Assembly: GCA_016715065.1 (NCBI GenBank)
Contig: JADKBN010000004.1
Coordinates: 62,001-126,000 of the forward strand
Length of the DNA: 64,000 nucleotides
Direction of reading: 5' to 3'
From: Fibrobacterota bacterium
GTDB lineage: Bacteria; Fibrobacterota; Fibrobacteria; UBA5070
Shown here one piece after another: positions 44,368 to 51,988 of the stretch. The position numbers were made by a program, and so were the translations under genes. Each line of letters starts with the position of its first letter. The first letter of the stretch is position 1. The notes below the pieces were generated by a model. It was not told where the DNA came from and did not search any database. It was given only the letters and a program-made list of their open reading frames with translations.

Positions 44368-44976
44368 TCAGAGGTTCAGGGAGCTCTGCTCGACGAACTT
44401 CTTGATTTTCTTGTCGCCGATCCAGACTTTTTTGTGGCTTTGGATTTCGATGAGGGTCAGGTCGATCTGGTAGAAGACCACCGCCTCGTCGCCTTCCTTG
44501 TCCACGATGCTGGAAATTTCGCCGGACAGCATCAGCTCCGCGCCGGTTTCCGATTTGGCTGCTTGTTTGGTGTCGGCGGTGGCATTGCCGGATTGGCTTC
44601 CCACCTCGGTGCGGAGCTCCTCGCGCACGGTGGCATCGGCGACCATTTCTGCTTTGCCGGAGTTCACCAGAGAACGCTGGATGTCGTTGATGAAGGTTTG
44701 GACCGGGATGTGCTCCTGGGTGCGATTCTTGATTTGGCCGACCACGATCCGGGGGATCTTCCCTTTGCTCTGGTAGGATTGGATCCAGGGCCGCTCCAGG
44801 CAATCCTTGAGCATGTCTTCGGCGACCATGCGCGAATCCGCATCGTTCCAGCGACCGGAGAGATCCGTGGTGGAGGTGGTGGAAATCCGGGTGACTTCCT
44901 TGCCTGCACAGCCGCCCAAGGCCAGCAGCGCGACGGATAGGAGGATCGGGGTGGACAGCAATGGAATGGCTCTCAT
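44368..44976 (-). CDS. lpoB: LpoB-like penicillin-binding-protein activator lipoprotein
   Basis: ATG 44976 has GAGGAG 8 nt upstream; 202 residues with lipobox LGGC (Cys ~23). The globular part matches the LpoB/COG3417 fold: WNDADSRMVAEDMLKDCL, IPRIVVGQIKNRTQEHIPV, FINDIQRSLVNSGKAEMV, GAELMLSGEISSIVDKEG, VVFYQIDLTLIEIQSHKKVW. In enterobacteria LpoB spans from the outer membrane to stimulate PBP1b. The protein here is shorter than E. coli LpoB's linker-plus-domain and its partner is not known. It forms a two-gene operon with the COG3014-like gene; a TATACT box at 45021-45026 (minus) may be its -10. Confidence 0.8.
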   Translation of the reverse strand: MRAIPLLSTPILLSVALLALGGCAGKEVTRISTTSTTDLSGRWNDADSRMVAEDMLKDCLERPWIQSYQSKGKIPRIVVGQIKNRTQEHIPVQTFINDIQRSLVNSGKAEMVADATVREELRTEVGSQSGNATADTKQAAKSETGAELMLSGEISSIVDKEGDEAVVFYQIDLTLIEIQSHKKVWIGDKKIKKFVEQSSLNL

Positions 44977-45058
44977 GGCACGGACTCCTCAATAGGGGTT
45001 TGGACGATGGGGCGACTCATAGTATACAGTCTCGAAGCCGAATCGACCGCTCGGGAGA

Positions 45059-46189
45059 TCACAATACGAACAAGTTGTCGCGATGGATGGCTTCCTGTCC
45101 GGCGCTGTGCCCCAGGATCGCCGGGATTTCCGAAGAATTGCGACCGGCGATGCGGGCCATGTCGGCGGCGCTGAAATTTGCCACGCCGCGGGCGATCGGA
45201 TGGCCTTGGGCGGTGGTCATCTCCACCACCACGCCCGCCGGAAAGCTTCCCTCCACGGACACGACCCCCTTGGCCAGCAGCGAGGTGCGCCGCTCCACCA
45301 AGGCTTGCACCGCTCCGGCATCCAACACCAGACGGCCTTTGGGGGTGCTGACAAACCGGATCCAGCGTTTGCGGGAGCCGAGCTTGTGTTCGGAAGGCAA
45401 AAAGAGCGTGCCCTGCGGCGCACCGGAGGCGATGGCGACAAGATCGGAGGTGAAGCCGTTGGCGATCACGCAGGCGGATCCCGACTCCGTGACCGTGCGG
45501 GCGGCCACGATCTTGGTGATCATTCCGCCGGTGCTGGCGAGGCTGCCCGCTCCACCCGCCAGGGATTCGATTTCCGGAGTGACGCGATGAACGATCGGGA
45601 TCAGGCTCGCTTCGGGGTCCGACTTGGGATTGGCCGTGAAGAGCCCGTCGATGTCCGACAGGATCACGAGCAGGTCCGCTTCCAGAAAGTGGCAGACATC
45701 CGCCGAAAGACGATCGTTGTCCCCCACCTTGATCTCGGAGGTGGCCACCACATCGTTTTCGTTGACGATGGGCACCACGCCGTGTCCGAGCAGCGCATCG
45801 GTAGTGGCACGGATGTTGGAAAATCGCTCCGGGTCTCGAAAGTCCTCGGCGGTGAGCAGGTATTGGGCGACGGTCACGCCGCGGCGCGCGAAGGATTCGT
45901 CGTAGGCGTGCATCAGTCGAATCTGCCCCACGGCGGCGCATGCCTGTTTTTCCGCGAGCTTCTTGGGCTTGGTGGCGTGGCCGAAAATGCCCATCCCGAT
46001 CCCCACCGCGCCGGAAGTGACCAGCACAACCTCCCGGCCGGACCCACGCAGCGCCACGATCTGGTCCACCACCCGTTCCAATTGGTCCGGTGCCAGTCCG
46101 CCCTGCTCGTAGGTCAGAAGGCGGGTGCCCACCTTCACCACCACGCGGCGCGCCTTGGACAAGAGCTCCTGGCGCAGGTTCGCGCTCAC
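45059..46189 (-). CDS. proB: Glutamate 5-kinase with PUA domain
   Basis: GTG 46189 overlaps the hisA stop (GTGA); 376 residues. The amino-acid-kinase domain (~1-265) shows VVVKVGTRLLT, VLVTSGAVGIGMG, PIVNENDVVATSEIKVGDND and LSDIDGLFTANPK, and GSLASTGGMITKI near the end. A PUA domain follows (~280-370: GRLVLDAGAVQALVERRTSL, GVANFSAADMARIAG). It makes glutamyl-5-phosphate for proline synthesis. proA is not in the window. Coupling to hisA is unusual in that the two belong to different pathways. Confidence 0.95.
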   Translation of the reverse strand: MSANLRQELLSKARRVVVKVGTRLLTYEQGGLAPDQLERVVDQIVALRGSGREVVLVTSGAVGIGMGIFGHATKPKKLAEKQACAAVGQIRLMHAYDESFARRGVTVAQYLLTAEDFRDPERFSNIRATTDALLGHGVVPIVNENDVVATSEIKVGDNDRLSADVCHFLEADLLVILSDIDGLFTANPKSDPEASLIPIVHRVTPEIESLAGGAGSLASTGGMITKIVAARTVTESGSACVIANGFTSDLVAIASGAPQGTLFLPSEHKLGSRKRWIRFVSTPKGRLVLDAGAVQALVERRTSLLAKGVVSVEGSFPAGVVVEMTTAQGHPIARGVANFSAADMARIAGRNSSEIPAILGHSAGQEAIHRDNLFVL

Positions 46190-46962
46190 GCGGACTCACC
46201 ATGGAGGATCCGGGCAGCTTCGGCCGCCAGGAAAAGCCCGTCGAAGAGGGCCTTCCCCACGATCACTCCAACGACTCCGGGGTGGGCGCGGTCAAAAATC
46301 GTCTGAAGGTCGGAGAGAGACGAGATCCCTCCGGACACGATGGTGGAAAGTTCCGTGGCCTCCGCAAAGGAGCAGGTGGAAGGAAGGTTGGGACCCTGGA
46401 GCATGCCGTCGCGGGAGATGTCGGTGAACACGCACGAGCGCACTCCCAGGGCACGCATGGCCCGACCGAGGTCGTCGGCGCGCAAGCCCTCGCCTTCCGT
46501 CCAGCCCGACACCTTGGCGATCCCGTCGCGCGCATCGATGCCCACGATCACCTTGTCGGCGCCAAAACGCGCGAGCATGGCTTCCACCACGCGAGGATCG
46601 CGCGCGGCCACGGTGCCGGCGATCACCCGCCCGACGCCCCATTCTTCCAGGGCGCGCGCGGCGTCGTCCACCGAGCGAATCCCTCCGCCCAGCTCGGTGG
46701 GGCATCCGCAAGCCTCCACCATCCGACGCACGGCCTGGCCGTTTTTTGCCGTCCCCTCGAACGCCGCATCCAGATCCACCAGGTGGATGCGATCGGCTCC
46801 GCCTCGCGCCCAGGCCTCGGCGATCTCCCAAGGAGCGTGGCTGTATACGGTCTTCTGGTCCTTCTTGCCTTGCACGAGGCGCACGGCGCATCCGTCCATC
46901 AGATCGACAGCGGGGAGAAACTGGAGCTTGGGTTTGGTCATGGTTAACGGCAAATGGAACAA
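46186..46962 (-). CDS. hisA: HisA, ProFAR isomerase of histidine synthesis
   Basis: TIM-barrel HisA: FLPAVDLMDGCAVRLVQG near the N-terminus with the first catalytic Asp, HLVDLDAAFEG, ELGGGIRSVDDA, VIVGIDARDG with the second catalytic Asp region, TDISRDGMLQGPN and VGVIVGKALFDG. The start is uncertain: a TTG at 46962 has AGGAGG (complement of 46971-46976) 8 nt upstream, while ATG 46941 has no ribosome site. I prefer the TTG, giving 258 residues with a short extra N-terminus. It converts ProFAR to PRFAR. The gene is in an operon with proB and away from hisE-hisG. Confidence 0.93.
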   Translation of the reverse strand: MFHLPLTMTKPKLQFLPAVDLMDGCAVRLVQGKKDQKTVYSHAPWEIAEAWARGGADRIHLVDLDAAFEGTAKNGQAVRRMVEACGCPTELGGGIRSVDDAARALEEWGVGRVIAGTVAARDPRVVEAMLARFGADKVIVGIDARDGIAKVSGWTEGEGLRADDLGRAMRALGVRSCVFTDISRDGMLQGPNLPSTCSFAEATELSTIVSGGISSLSDLQTIFDRAHPGVVGVIVGKALFDGLFLAAEAARILHGESA

Positions 46963-47027
46963 TTCCCGGACCTCCTACCGAGGGTCGGATATGGATACCT
47001 TTGGGAGAGGCCTGTCGTTCGTTTCCT

Positions 47028-47056
47028 TTGAAGGTCCACGCAATCTTGGATTTTAT
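47028..47056 (+). promoter_or_regulatory. Possible promoter for the first Ser/Thr kinase gene
   Basis: TTGAAG (47028-47033), 17-nt spacer, TTTTAT (47051-47056), four of six matches each, in the divergent region between hisA and the kinase. A start near 47063 would leave a ~37-nt leader containing the ribosome site. Confidence 0.3.
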
Positions 47057-47099
47057 GCCGTGAGGAGTTTCTTGGTTTTTGATGCCCAGTGGAGGTGCC

Positions 47100-47966
47100 G
47101 TGAGCAATGACAGCGGATCGGAGGCAATTCCGGTGACTCTGGCTGTGGAGCGGGAGGGCTTTCGAGCTGGCGAACAGCTGGGGCGCTGTCAATTGGTGGC
47201 GCCGATCGGCGAAGGAAGCACGGGGATGGTCTGGGAAGCTTGGCACACCACCTTGGCGTTTTCCGTGGCGGTCAAGGTGCTGCGTGCCTCCGAGGATCCG
47301 GACCTCGCCTCGCGGATGCTCGGACGGTTTCGCCATGAGGCGATCCTCGCTTCGCGACTGGATCATCCAGGGTTCGTGCGGGTGTTCGATTATGGCGAGG
47401 ACCATCGCCGACCCTACCTGGTGATGGAGCTGGTGCGCGGGCAAACGCTCGAAGCCTGGATGCGCGCGCAAGGTAGGGTTGACCAGCGGACCAGCCTCGG
47501 GGTGGTCGGGCGCATCTGCCACGCCCTTTCCGTATTGCATCGCCTGGGGATGGCCCACAGGGACATCAAGCCCTCCAATATTTTGATCGGACCTTCGGGC
47601 CAACTGAAAATTTCCGACTTGGGTCTGGCTTCGTTTCCGCGTTCTCGCGGGAAAGGGGGAGCGGTTTGCGGTACGCTTCCATATTTGGCACCGGAATGCT
47701 TTCGCGAAGACCACATGGTGGATGCGCGCTCGGATCTATTCGCGGTCGGAGTGATCCTCCACCGACTTCTTTTCGGACGCTTTCCGCAGGCTCGCAGCAT
47801 GGATGGCGATGGGATGGAGCCCCAACACGACGAAGGCACCTTGTACCTGCTGAGATGGCTTTTGGAGCCTGAAGAGCAGATGCGGGTCCAAAGTGCGGCG
47901 GAAGTCGCCCGGACCTGCTGCGAGCAGGCCCAATGGCTGGAACGCCAAGGAGCGTTCGTCGGCTGA
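47100..47966 (+). CDS. Soluble Hanks-type Ser/Thr protein kinase (copy 1)
   Basis: I chose GTG 47100, 4 nt after GGAGG (47091-47095); ATG 47082 is possible. The 288-residue protein is nearly all kinase domain: P-loop IGEGSTGMVWEA, VAVKVL with the ATP Lys, RFRHEAILAS (helix C Glu), catalytic loop HRDIKPSNILI, DLGLA in place of DFG, GTLPYLAPE and DARSDLFAVGVIL. There is no membrane helix or sensor domain, unlike PknB-type receptors, so it is cytoplasmic. It is closely related to the next gene, sharing YGEDHRRPYLVMELVRG, so the pair arose by duplication. Substrates are unknown. Confidence 0.85.
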   Translation: MSNDSGSEAIPVTLAVEREGFRAGEQLGRCQLVAPIGEGSTGMVWEAWHTTLAFSVAVKVLRASEDPDLASRMLGRFRHEAILASRLDHPGFVRVFDYGEDHRRPYLVMELVRGQTLEAWMRAQGRVDQRTSLGVVGRICHALSVLHRLGMAHRDIKPSNILIGPSGQLKISDLGLASFPRSRGKGGAVCGTLPYLAPECFREDHMVDARSDLFAVGVILHRLLFGRFPQARSMDGDGMEPQHDEGTLYLLRWLLEPEEQMRVQSAAEVARTCCEQAQWLERQGAFVG

Positions 47967-48035
47967 ATCCATTGTGCAGGATTGAAACGTCCTCGCAATC
48001 GTTTCCCAACGAGCTAAGCGCAATCTTGTCATCGC

Positions 48036-48060
48036 CCGACGGAGTTTCCCGTCGGTTTTT
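48036..48060 (+). terminator. Intrinsic terminator between the tandem kinase genes
   Basis: CCGACGG (48036-48042), loop AGTTTC, CCGTCGG (48049-48055), then TTTTT. It ends the first kinase transcript and implies the second kinase has its own promoter or depends on read-through. Confidence 0.8.
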
Positions 48061-48080
48061 GCCCGGAAGGCATCTGGAAC

Positions 48081-49130
48081 ATGGCTCCCTTCGCGAGCGA
48101 AAAACCGAACGCGGACTCGTGGCAAGGCGTACAAGGCGACGGGTGGATCGGGCCTGGCAGCATCCTGGGGCGTTGCCAACTGGTTTCGCAGATCGGCGAA
48201 GGGAGCATGGGAACGGTCTGGAAGGCTTGGCATACCACCTTGGGGATTTCCGTGGCCGTTAAAATCCTTCGGCCATGCCGCGACCGGGAAGCCGAAATCC
48301 GTGCGCTGCAACGGTTTCGCCAGGAGGCCCACATCGCCTCCCGTGCCGATCACCCTAGTTTGGTGAGGGTGCTGGATTATGGAGAAGACCATCACAGGCC
48401 ATACCTGGTGATGGAGCTGGTGCGTGGCCCGACTTTGGAGGAATGGATGCGGCAGGCTCCGGTGTGCGAAGAGCGCACCGCACTGAAAGTGGCAGGTCAC
48501 ATCGGGATCGGGTTGGCGAACCTCCACCAGTTGGGGGTGGTTCATCGCGACATCAAGCCCTCCAACATCCTGATCCATCCGGGACGGCACGTGAAGATCT
48601 CGGACCTGGGACTGGCCGGTTCTCCGGTGGGCTTGGATGGTCAGCTTGCCGGCACGCCGCACTATTTGGCTCCCGAATGCGTCTTGCGTGGATGCCACGA
48701 CGACGCCCGCTCGGACCTTTATGCGGTCGGAGTCATCTTGTACCGACTGCTGTTGGGAAGGCTTCCCTTCGAGGGTTCCACCAAGGCGATCTTGCATGCC
48801 CAGGCGTGGGAGCGACCGGATTGGACGATCCCGGAAGGTGTCCGATTGGATGCGGGGACACTTTATGTCGTTCGCCGCCTGCTGGAAAAAGAGCCGCTTC
48901 GCCGGATGCAATCGGCCCTCGAGCTGATACAGGCTTGCCGGGAACAGGTCCATCGGTTGGATCGCCGCGAGCAGATGGCATCGGACACCCCGGTGTCGGT
49001 TGCGCCGGAGTCCATGCGGATTCCGGTGGACAAAAACAGAACGACCCGCCTCCCGGTCAGGGAAGCAGGTCGATTTAGGAGAGGCTTTGAACGAGTGGTC
49101 CGGTGGTTGTCGCGGACCTTCGCTCCTTAG
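48081..49130 (+). CDS. Soluble Hanks-type Ser/Thr protein kinase (copy 2) with basic tail
   Basis: ATG 48081 has GGAAGG (48065-48070) 10 nt upstream; 349 residues. Kinase motifs: IGEGSMGTVWKA, VAVKIL, RFRQEAHIAS, HRDIKPSNILI, DLGLA, GTPHYLAPE and DARSDLYAVGVILYRLL. After the domain (~290) comes a ~55-residue Arg-rich tail (NRTTRLPVREAGRFRRG; VVRWLSRTF), absent from copy 1. There is no sensor domain. Its stop overlaps the convergent gene's stop by four bases, and the tail-coding DNA contains a minus-strand terminator. Confidence 0.85.
   Translation: MAPFASEKPNADSWQGVQGDGWIGPGSILGRCQLVSQIGEGSMGTVWKAWHTTLGISVAVKILRPCRDREAEIRALQRFRQEAHIASRADHPSLVRVLDYGEDHHRPYLVMELVRGPTLEEWMRQAPVCEERTALKVAGHIGIGLANLHQLGVVHRDIKPSNILIHPGRHVKISDLGLAGSPVGLDGQLAGTPHYLAPECVLRGCHDDARSDLYAVGVILYRLLLGRLPFEGSTKAILHAQAWERPDWTIPEGVRLDAGTLYVVRRLLEKEPLRRMQSALELIQACREQVHRLDRREQMASDTPVSVAPESMRIPVDKNRTTRLPVREAGRFRRGFERVVRWLSRTFAP
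49043..49071 (-). terminator. Minus-strand intrinsic terminator lying inside the kinase 2 coding tail
   Basis: A 12-position stem (49043-49054 with 49060-49071, loop of five). In minus-strand RNA ten pairs are Watson-Crick and two are G-U; in plus RNA those two are C-A mismatches. On the minus strand it is followed by GTTCTGTTTTTG. It therefore terminates the small-protein gene read from 49543, inside the antisense of the kinase. Confidence 0.65.
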
Positions 49131-49543
49131 GCGCGCAACGACTTGATGGCTGCGGCCAGCTGCTTTTCGAGGGCAGGCAGACCTGCCTTGCGCAGTTCCT
49201 TCTTGACCGCATCCAGCGAAGCCATGGCTTCGGCGATGGCCGGGTCGGAAGAAAGTCCGTAGACGATGCCTTCTTCGGACGGCTCGCGAGTGACATGGTA
49301 GCCGAGTTCGCGGGCGCGTTCGACCTCGCGCGCCAGCGTGCGGGGGTGGACCGGGAAACCGCGACGACCGAGTTCCTTGAGAACTTCGGCTTCGGGTGTA
49401 GGGGCTTCCTGGGCTTTGAGCGTGTCGATGAGAGCCTTGAGCTTGCGAGCCTGAACGACATAGGAGGCTTCTCCTCGGTCGATTTTTGGCCTGCTTACTT
49501 TCGCGGGCTTGGTCTTCGCTGGCTTGGCCTTGGTCTTCGCCAT
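49127..49543 (-). CDS. Small basic protein with histone-tail-like N-terminus and winged-helix-like core
   Basis: ATG 49543 has AAAGGAG 8 nt upstream; 138 residues. The N-terminus (MAKTKAKPAKTKPAKVSRPK) is Lys/Ala/Pro-rich like histone H1 and bacterial nucleoid proteins. The middle (~45-95: PEAEVLKELGRRGFPVHPR then TLAREVERARELGYHV) looks like a winged helix-turn-helix, and the end (~105-138) is a charged helix. A nucleic-acid-binding role is likely but I do not recognise the family. Upstream lie repeated GATTCT half-sites that could be its own operator, which is inference. Confidence 0.65.
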   Translation of the reverse strand: MAKTKAKPAKTKPAKVSRPKIDRGEASYVVQARKLKALIDTLKAQEAPTPEAEVLKELGRRGFPVHPRTLAREVERARELGYHVTREPSEEGIVYGLSSDPAIAEAMASLDAVKKELRKAGLPALEKQLAAAIKSLRA

Positions 49544-50026
49544 GGCATTCTCCTTTGGAGCGTGATTGCGCGTATCGGATTCTAGGCTGGTTCCGTCCAG
49601 CTTAGGTCGGATTCTGACGACAACGTAGATGATTCCACTCTTTTCGGCCAAGGTCAAGAGGCGGATTCTGTCAAATATTTCGCAGACAGCGGTCAGGACA
49701 CGGCAGTTTTTTCCCAATTCGCCGGATTTGAGGTGTTTTTCGTCATCGAGGGGAGTGCGGGGCAATCCGAGGATGCTCCGGGGAATCCCCGCCAAAACCA
49801 TTCCGGCCAATCGCCTCCGGTCGCATTCCCCAAGGATTGCTTGGCTGGAGGGAGAATGCCGGCAGGAAAACACATCTCACCTCGCGACGAAAGGGGGCAT
49901 TCCTGTTGCTTGCCGAGTGTCGGTTTCCAGAATCGATTCTTTTCCAAACCAAATCGAGATTGGAGTCGAAACAGGGTTTCCATGAACGCTCGATTCCGAC
50001 GATCGAGGTTCTACCTTTGGCGCCCC
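49544..50026. promoter_or_regulatory. Long divergent intergenic region with GATTCT-type repeats and a palindrome
   Basis: The 483 nt between the small basic protein gene and hisE hold no convincing gene. CGGATTCT occurs three times (49576-49583, 49608-49615, 49662-49669). A hairpin CTAGGCTGG / CCAGCTTAG (49582-49590 with 49597-49605) overlaps the first copies. A perfect 12-bp palindrome AGAATCGATTCT lies at 49929-49940, built of the same half-site. The region could carry operators, divergent promoters or a short RNA; I cannot identify a known RNA family. Confidence 0.45.
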
Positions 50027-50380
50027 ATGTCCAACGCCGTCAACGCATCGGGGCTGATCGAAGCCCTGGACCAGGTTCTGGAAGACCGCAAGGCCCAGGA
50101 TCCCTCCCAGTCCTACGTCGCCAAGCTCTACCACAAGGGGCTTCCCAAGATTTTGGAAAAAATCGAGGAAGAATCCCGCGAGACCATCGAGGCCGCTTCC
50201 GAAGAAGGAACCGATCATCTGGTCTACGAGGTCGGCGACCTTTGGTTCCATACCCTCGTGCTCTTGCACCACAAGGGCCGCAGCGGAGCGGAAGTGCTCC
50301 AAGAACTGGCACGTCGCTTCGGTGTGTCCGGAATCGTCGAAAAGGCCTCCCGGCCACCAAAAGGAGTCGTGGCAGAATGA
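50027..50380 (+). CDS. hisE: Phosphoribosyl-ATP pyrophosphatase
   Basis: ATG 50027 gives 117 residues (an in-frame ATG at 49982 would add 15). The all-alpha MazG-like fold shows SYVAKLYHKGLPKILEKIEE, EESRETIEAASEEG with the metal-binding Glu residues, HLVYEVGDLWFHTLVLL and the helix KGRSGAEVLQELARRFG. It hydrolyses PR-ATP to PR-AMP in step two of histidine synthesis. It overlaps hisG by ATGA. hisI is not fused to it and is not in the window. Confidence 0.93.
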   Translation: MSNAVNASGLIEALDQVLEDRKAQDPSQSYVAKLYHKGLPKILEKIEEESRETIEAASEEGTDHLVYEVGDLWFHTLVLLHHKGRSGAEVLQELARRFGVSGIVEKASRPPKGVVAE

Positions 50381-51219
50381 TCCAGATCGGCATTCCCTCC
50401 AAAGGGCGTCTCCACGAGCCCATCGTAGCCCTTCTCAAACAGTCCGGCTACCGGTTCCGCGTCGATGGCCGCAGTCTGCGGATTCCGGCGGGTTCGGATA
50501 CCTCCTTGGTGCTCTTGCGCACCGACGACATTTCCACGTTGGTGGCCGCGGGCATCCTGGATGCCGGGATCAGCACCCAGGACATCGTGGAAGAAACTTC
50601 CGCCCAGGTGGTGGAGGTCCTGAAGTTGGACATGGGACATTGCCGCATCGTGGTGGCGGTGCCGGAAAACGGCGAGATCAACGCACCCGCTGACCTGGAC
50701 GGCAAGACCATCGCCACGTCCTTTCCCAAGCTCGCCGAAAATTTCTTCCGAAAGCACGGCGCGACGCCCCGTTTCGTGGAGGTCGGCGGATCCTGCGAGG
50801 CCATGGTTCCGCTGGGGCTGGCGCAGGGAATCGTCGACATCACCGAGACCGGCAGTTCGCTTCGCGACAACGGACTCAAGATCCTCTCAGAAATCGGATC
50901 GTACCAAACCGTGCTGGTCGCCAGGCCCGAGTGTGCGGAAGATCCGGAAATCAAGCAGCTGGCGCGCCGCCTCAAGGGCGCGATGATCGCCCAGACCTAT
51001 CGGCTGGTGGAATACAACGTACCCCGCACCAAACTCGCCGAGGCGGAAAAGATCACCCCCGGATTCCAGGCGCCCACGGTCAACTCCCTGGAAGATCCGG
51101 CTTGGTGCGCGGTGCGGGCCTTGGTGCCGGTCAAGCAACTGGGCCAGGTGATCGATTCTCTGGAAGCGCTGGGTGCCACCGCCATCCTCCAATTCGGGAT
51201 CGAAAATTGTCGTCTGTGA
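50377..51219 (+). CDS. hisG: ATP phosphoribosyltransferase, long form
   Basis: ATG 50377 overlaps the hisE stop; AAGGAG (50361-50366) lies 10 nt upstream. The 280-residue length, with a C-terminal regulatory domain (LVEYNVPRTKLAEAEKITPG, AVRALVPVKQLGQVIDSLEA), is the long HisG form, which does not need HisZ and is feedback-inhibited by histidine. Core motifs: IGIPSKGRLHEPIVALL, ILDAGISTQDIVEE, TSFPKLAENFFRKHG, FVEVGGSCEAMVPLGLAQGI and ITETGSSLRDNGL. It starts histidine synthesis from ATP and PRPP. plsC follows with a GTGA overlap. Confidence 0.95.
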   Translation: MIQIGIPSKGRLHEPIVALLKQSGYRFRVDGRSLRIPAGSDTSLVLLRTDDISTLVAAGILDAGISTQDIVEETSAQVVEVLKLDMGHCRIVVAVPENGEINAPADLDGKTIATSFPKLAENFFRKHGATPRFVEVGGSCEAMVPLGLAQGIVDITETGSSLRDNGLKILSEIGSYQTVLVARPECAEDPEIKQLARRLKGAMIAQTYRLVEYNVPRTKLAEAEKITPGFQAPTVNSLEDPAWCAVRALVPVKQLGQVIDSLEALGATAILQFGIENCRL

Positions 51220-51986
51220 AAACAGCCGGCCCCGTGGGACGTGTGCTCGCCCGCATCCGGGCGACGCTGTTTTTCGGTTCGTTGTTCGGCTCGATCTTCT
51301 TTTTCGGGTTTTGGTTGATTCCCGCCGCGGTCGTTTTCAAGCGCGCCTCGTTCATCAAGTGGATGTGCATCACCTGGCTGAAGGTGTTCATGCCGCTGTT
51401 CGGCCTGCGCTACAAGGTGGCCGGGCGCGAGAATCTGCTGGAACAAAAGACGATTTTCGTGGTCAACCACCAAAGCTGGCTGGACATTCCGCTGGTCATG
51501 GCGGGTGTGCGCTACCCGGCATTTTTGGCCAAGAAGGAAATCCAGTCCTGGCCGTGGTTCGGTGCGGCAATGAAGGTCTTGCACTGCGTGTTCGTGGATC
51601 GCTCCGATCGCCGCTCTCGCGCCCAGGTGGGCGAGAACGTGCGTCGCGAGATCAACGGCGGAGTCGACTTCTGCATCTTCCCGGAAGGCACGCGCTCCAT
51701 CGACGGCAGGCTCCAGCCCTTCCAGGGGGGAGCGTTTCGCGTGGCCATCGACGCGGGGGTGTTGGTCACGCCGGTGGTGATCGACGAAACCTGGTGGATC
51801 CTCAACAAGAAGACCTTCCAGCTGTTTCCCGGCACCATCCGGGCCCGCATCCTTCCCGCGATCGACGCGTCCTTGCCGGAAAACCAGGATGTGAAGAAGC
51901 TCATGGCGCAGGTGCATGGGCAGATGGAACAGGCCTTGGCGCAGATGCGTGCCGAGCCGCAAGCGTCGGGGCGGTTTTTGGGCTGA
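51216..51986 (+). CDS. plsC: 1-acyl-sn-glycerol-3-phosphate acyltransferase
   Basis: GTG 51216 overlaps the hisG stop (GTGA); 256 residues. A membrane-anchoring helix (~15-40: TLFFGSLFGSIFFFGFWLIP) precedes the acyltransferase domain with motif I NHQSWLD (NHx4D), motif II near VFVDRSDRRSRA, motif III FPEGTRSIDG, and motif IV VLVTPVVIDE. It acylates lysophosphatidic acid to phosphatidic acid at the inner membrane. Coupling to hisG is probably incidental operon placement. Confidence 0.93.
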   Translation: MKTAGPVGRVLARIRATLFFGSLFGSIFFFGFWLIPAAVVFKRASFIKWMCITWLKVFMPLFGLRYKVAGRENLLEQKTIFVVNHQSWLDIPLVMAGVRYPAFLAKKEIQSWPWFGAAMKVLHCVFVDRSDRRSRAQVGENVRREINGGVDFCIFPEGTRSIDGRLQPFQGGAFRVAIDAGVLVTPVVIDETWWILNKKTFQLFPGTIRARILPAIDASLPENQDVKKLMAQVHGQMEQALAQMRAEPQASGRFLG

Positions 51987-51988
51987 GG

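Noticed and set aside
49629..49985. 118-codon ORF in the long intergenic region
   Set aside because: No ribosome site, unusual composition and no family; competing ORFs of similar size exist in other frames, so the region looks non-coding.
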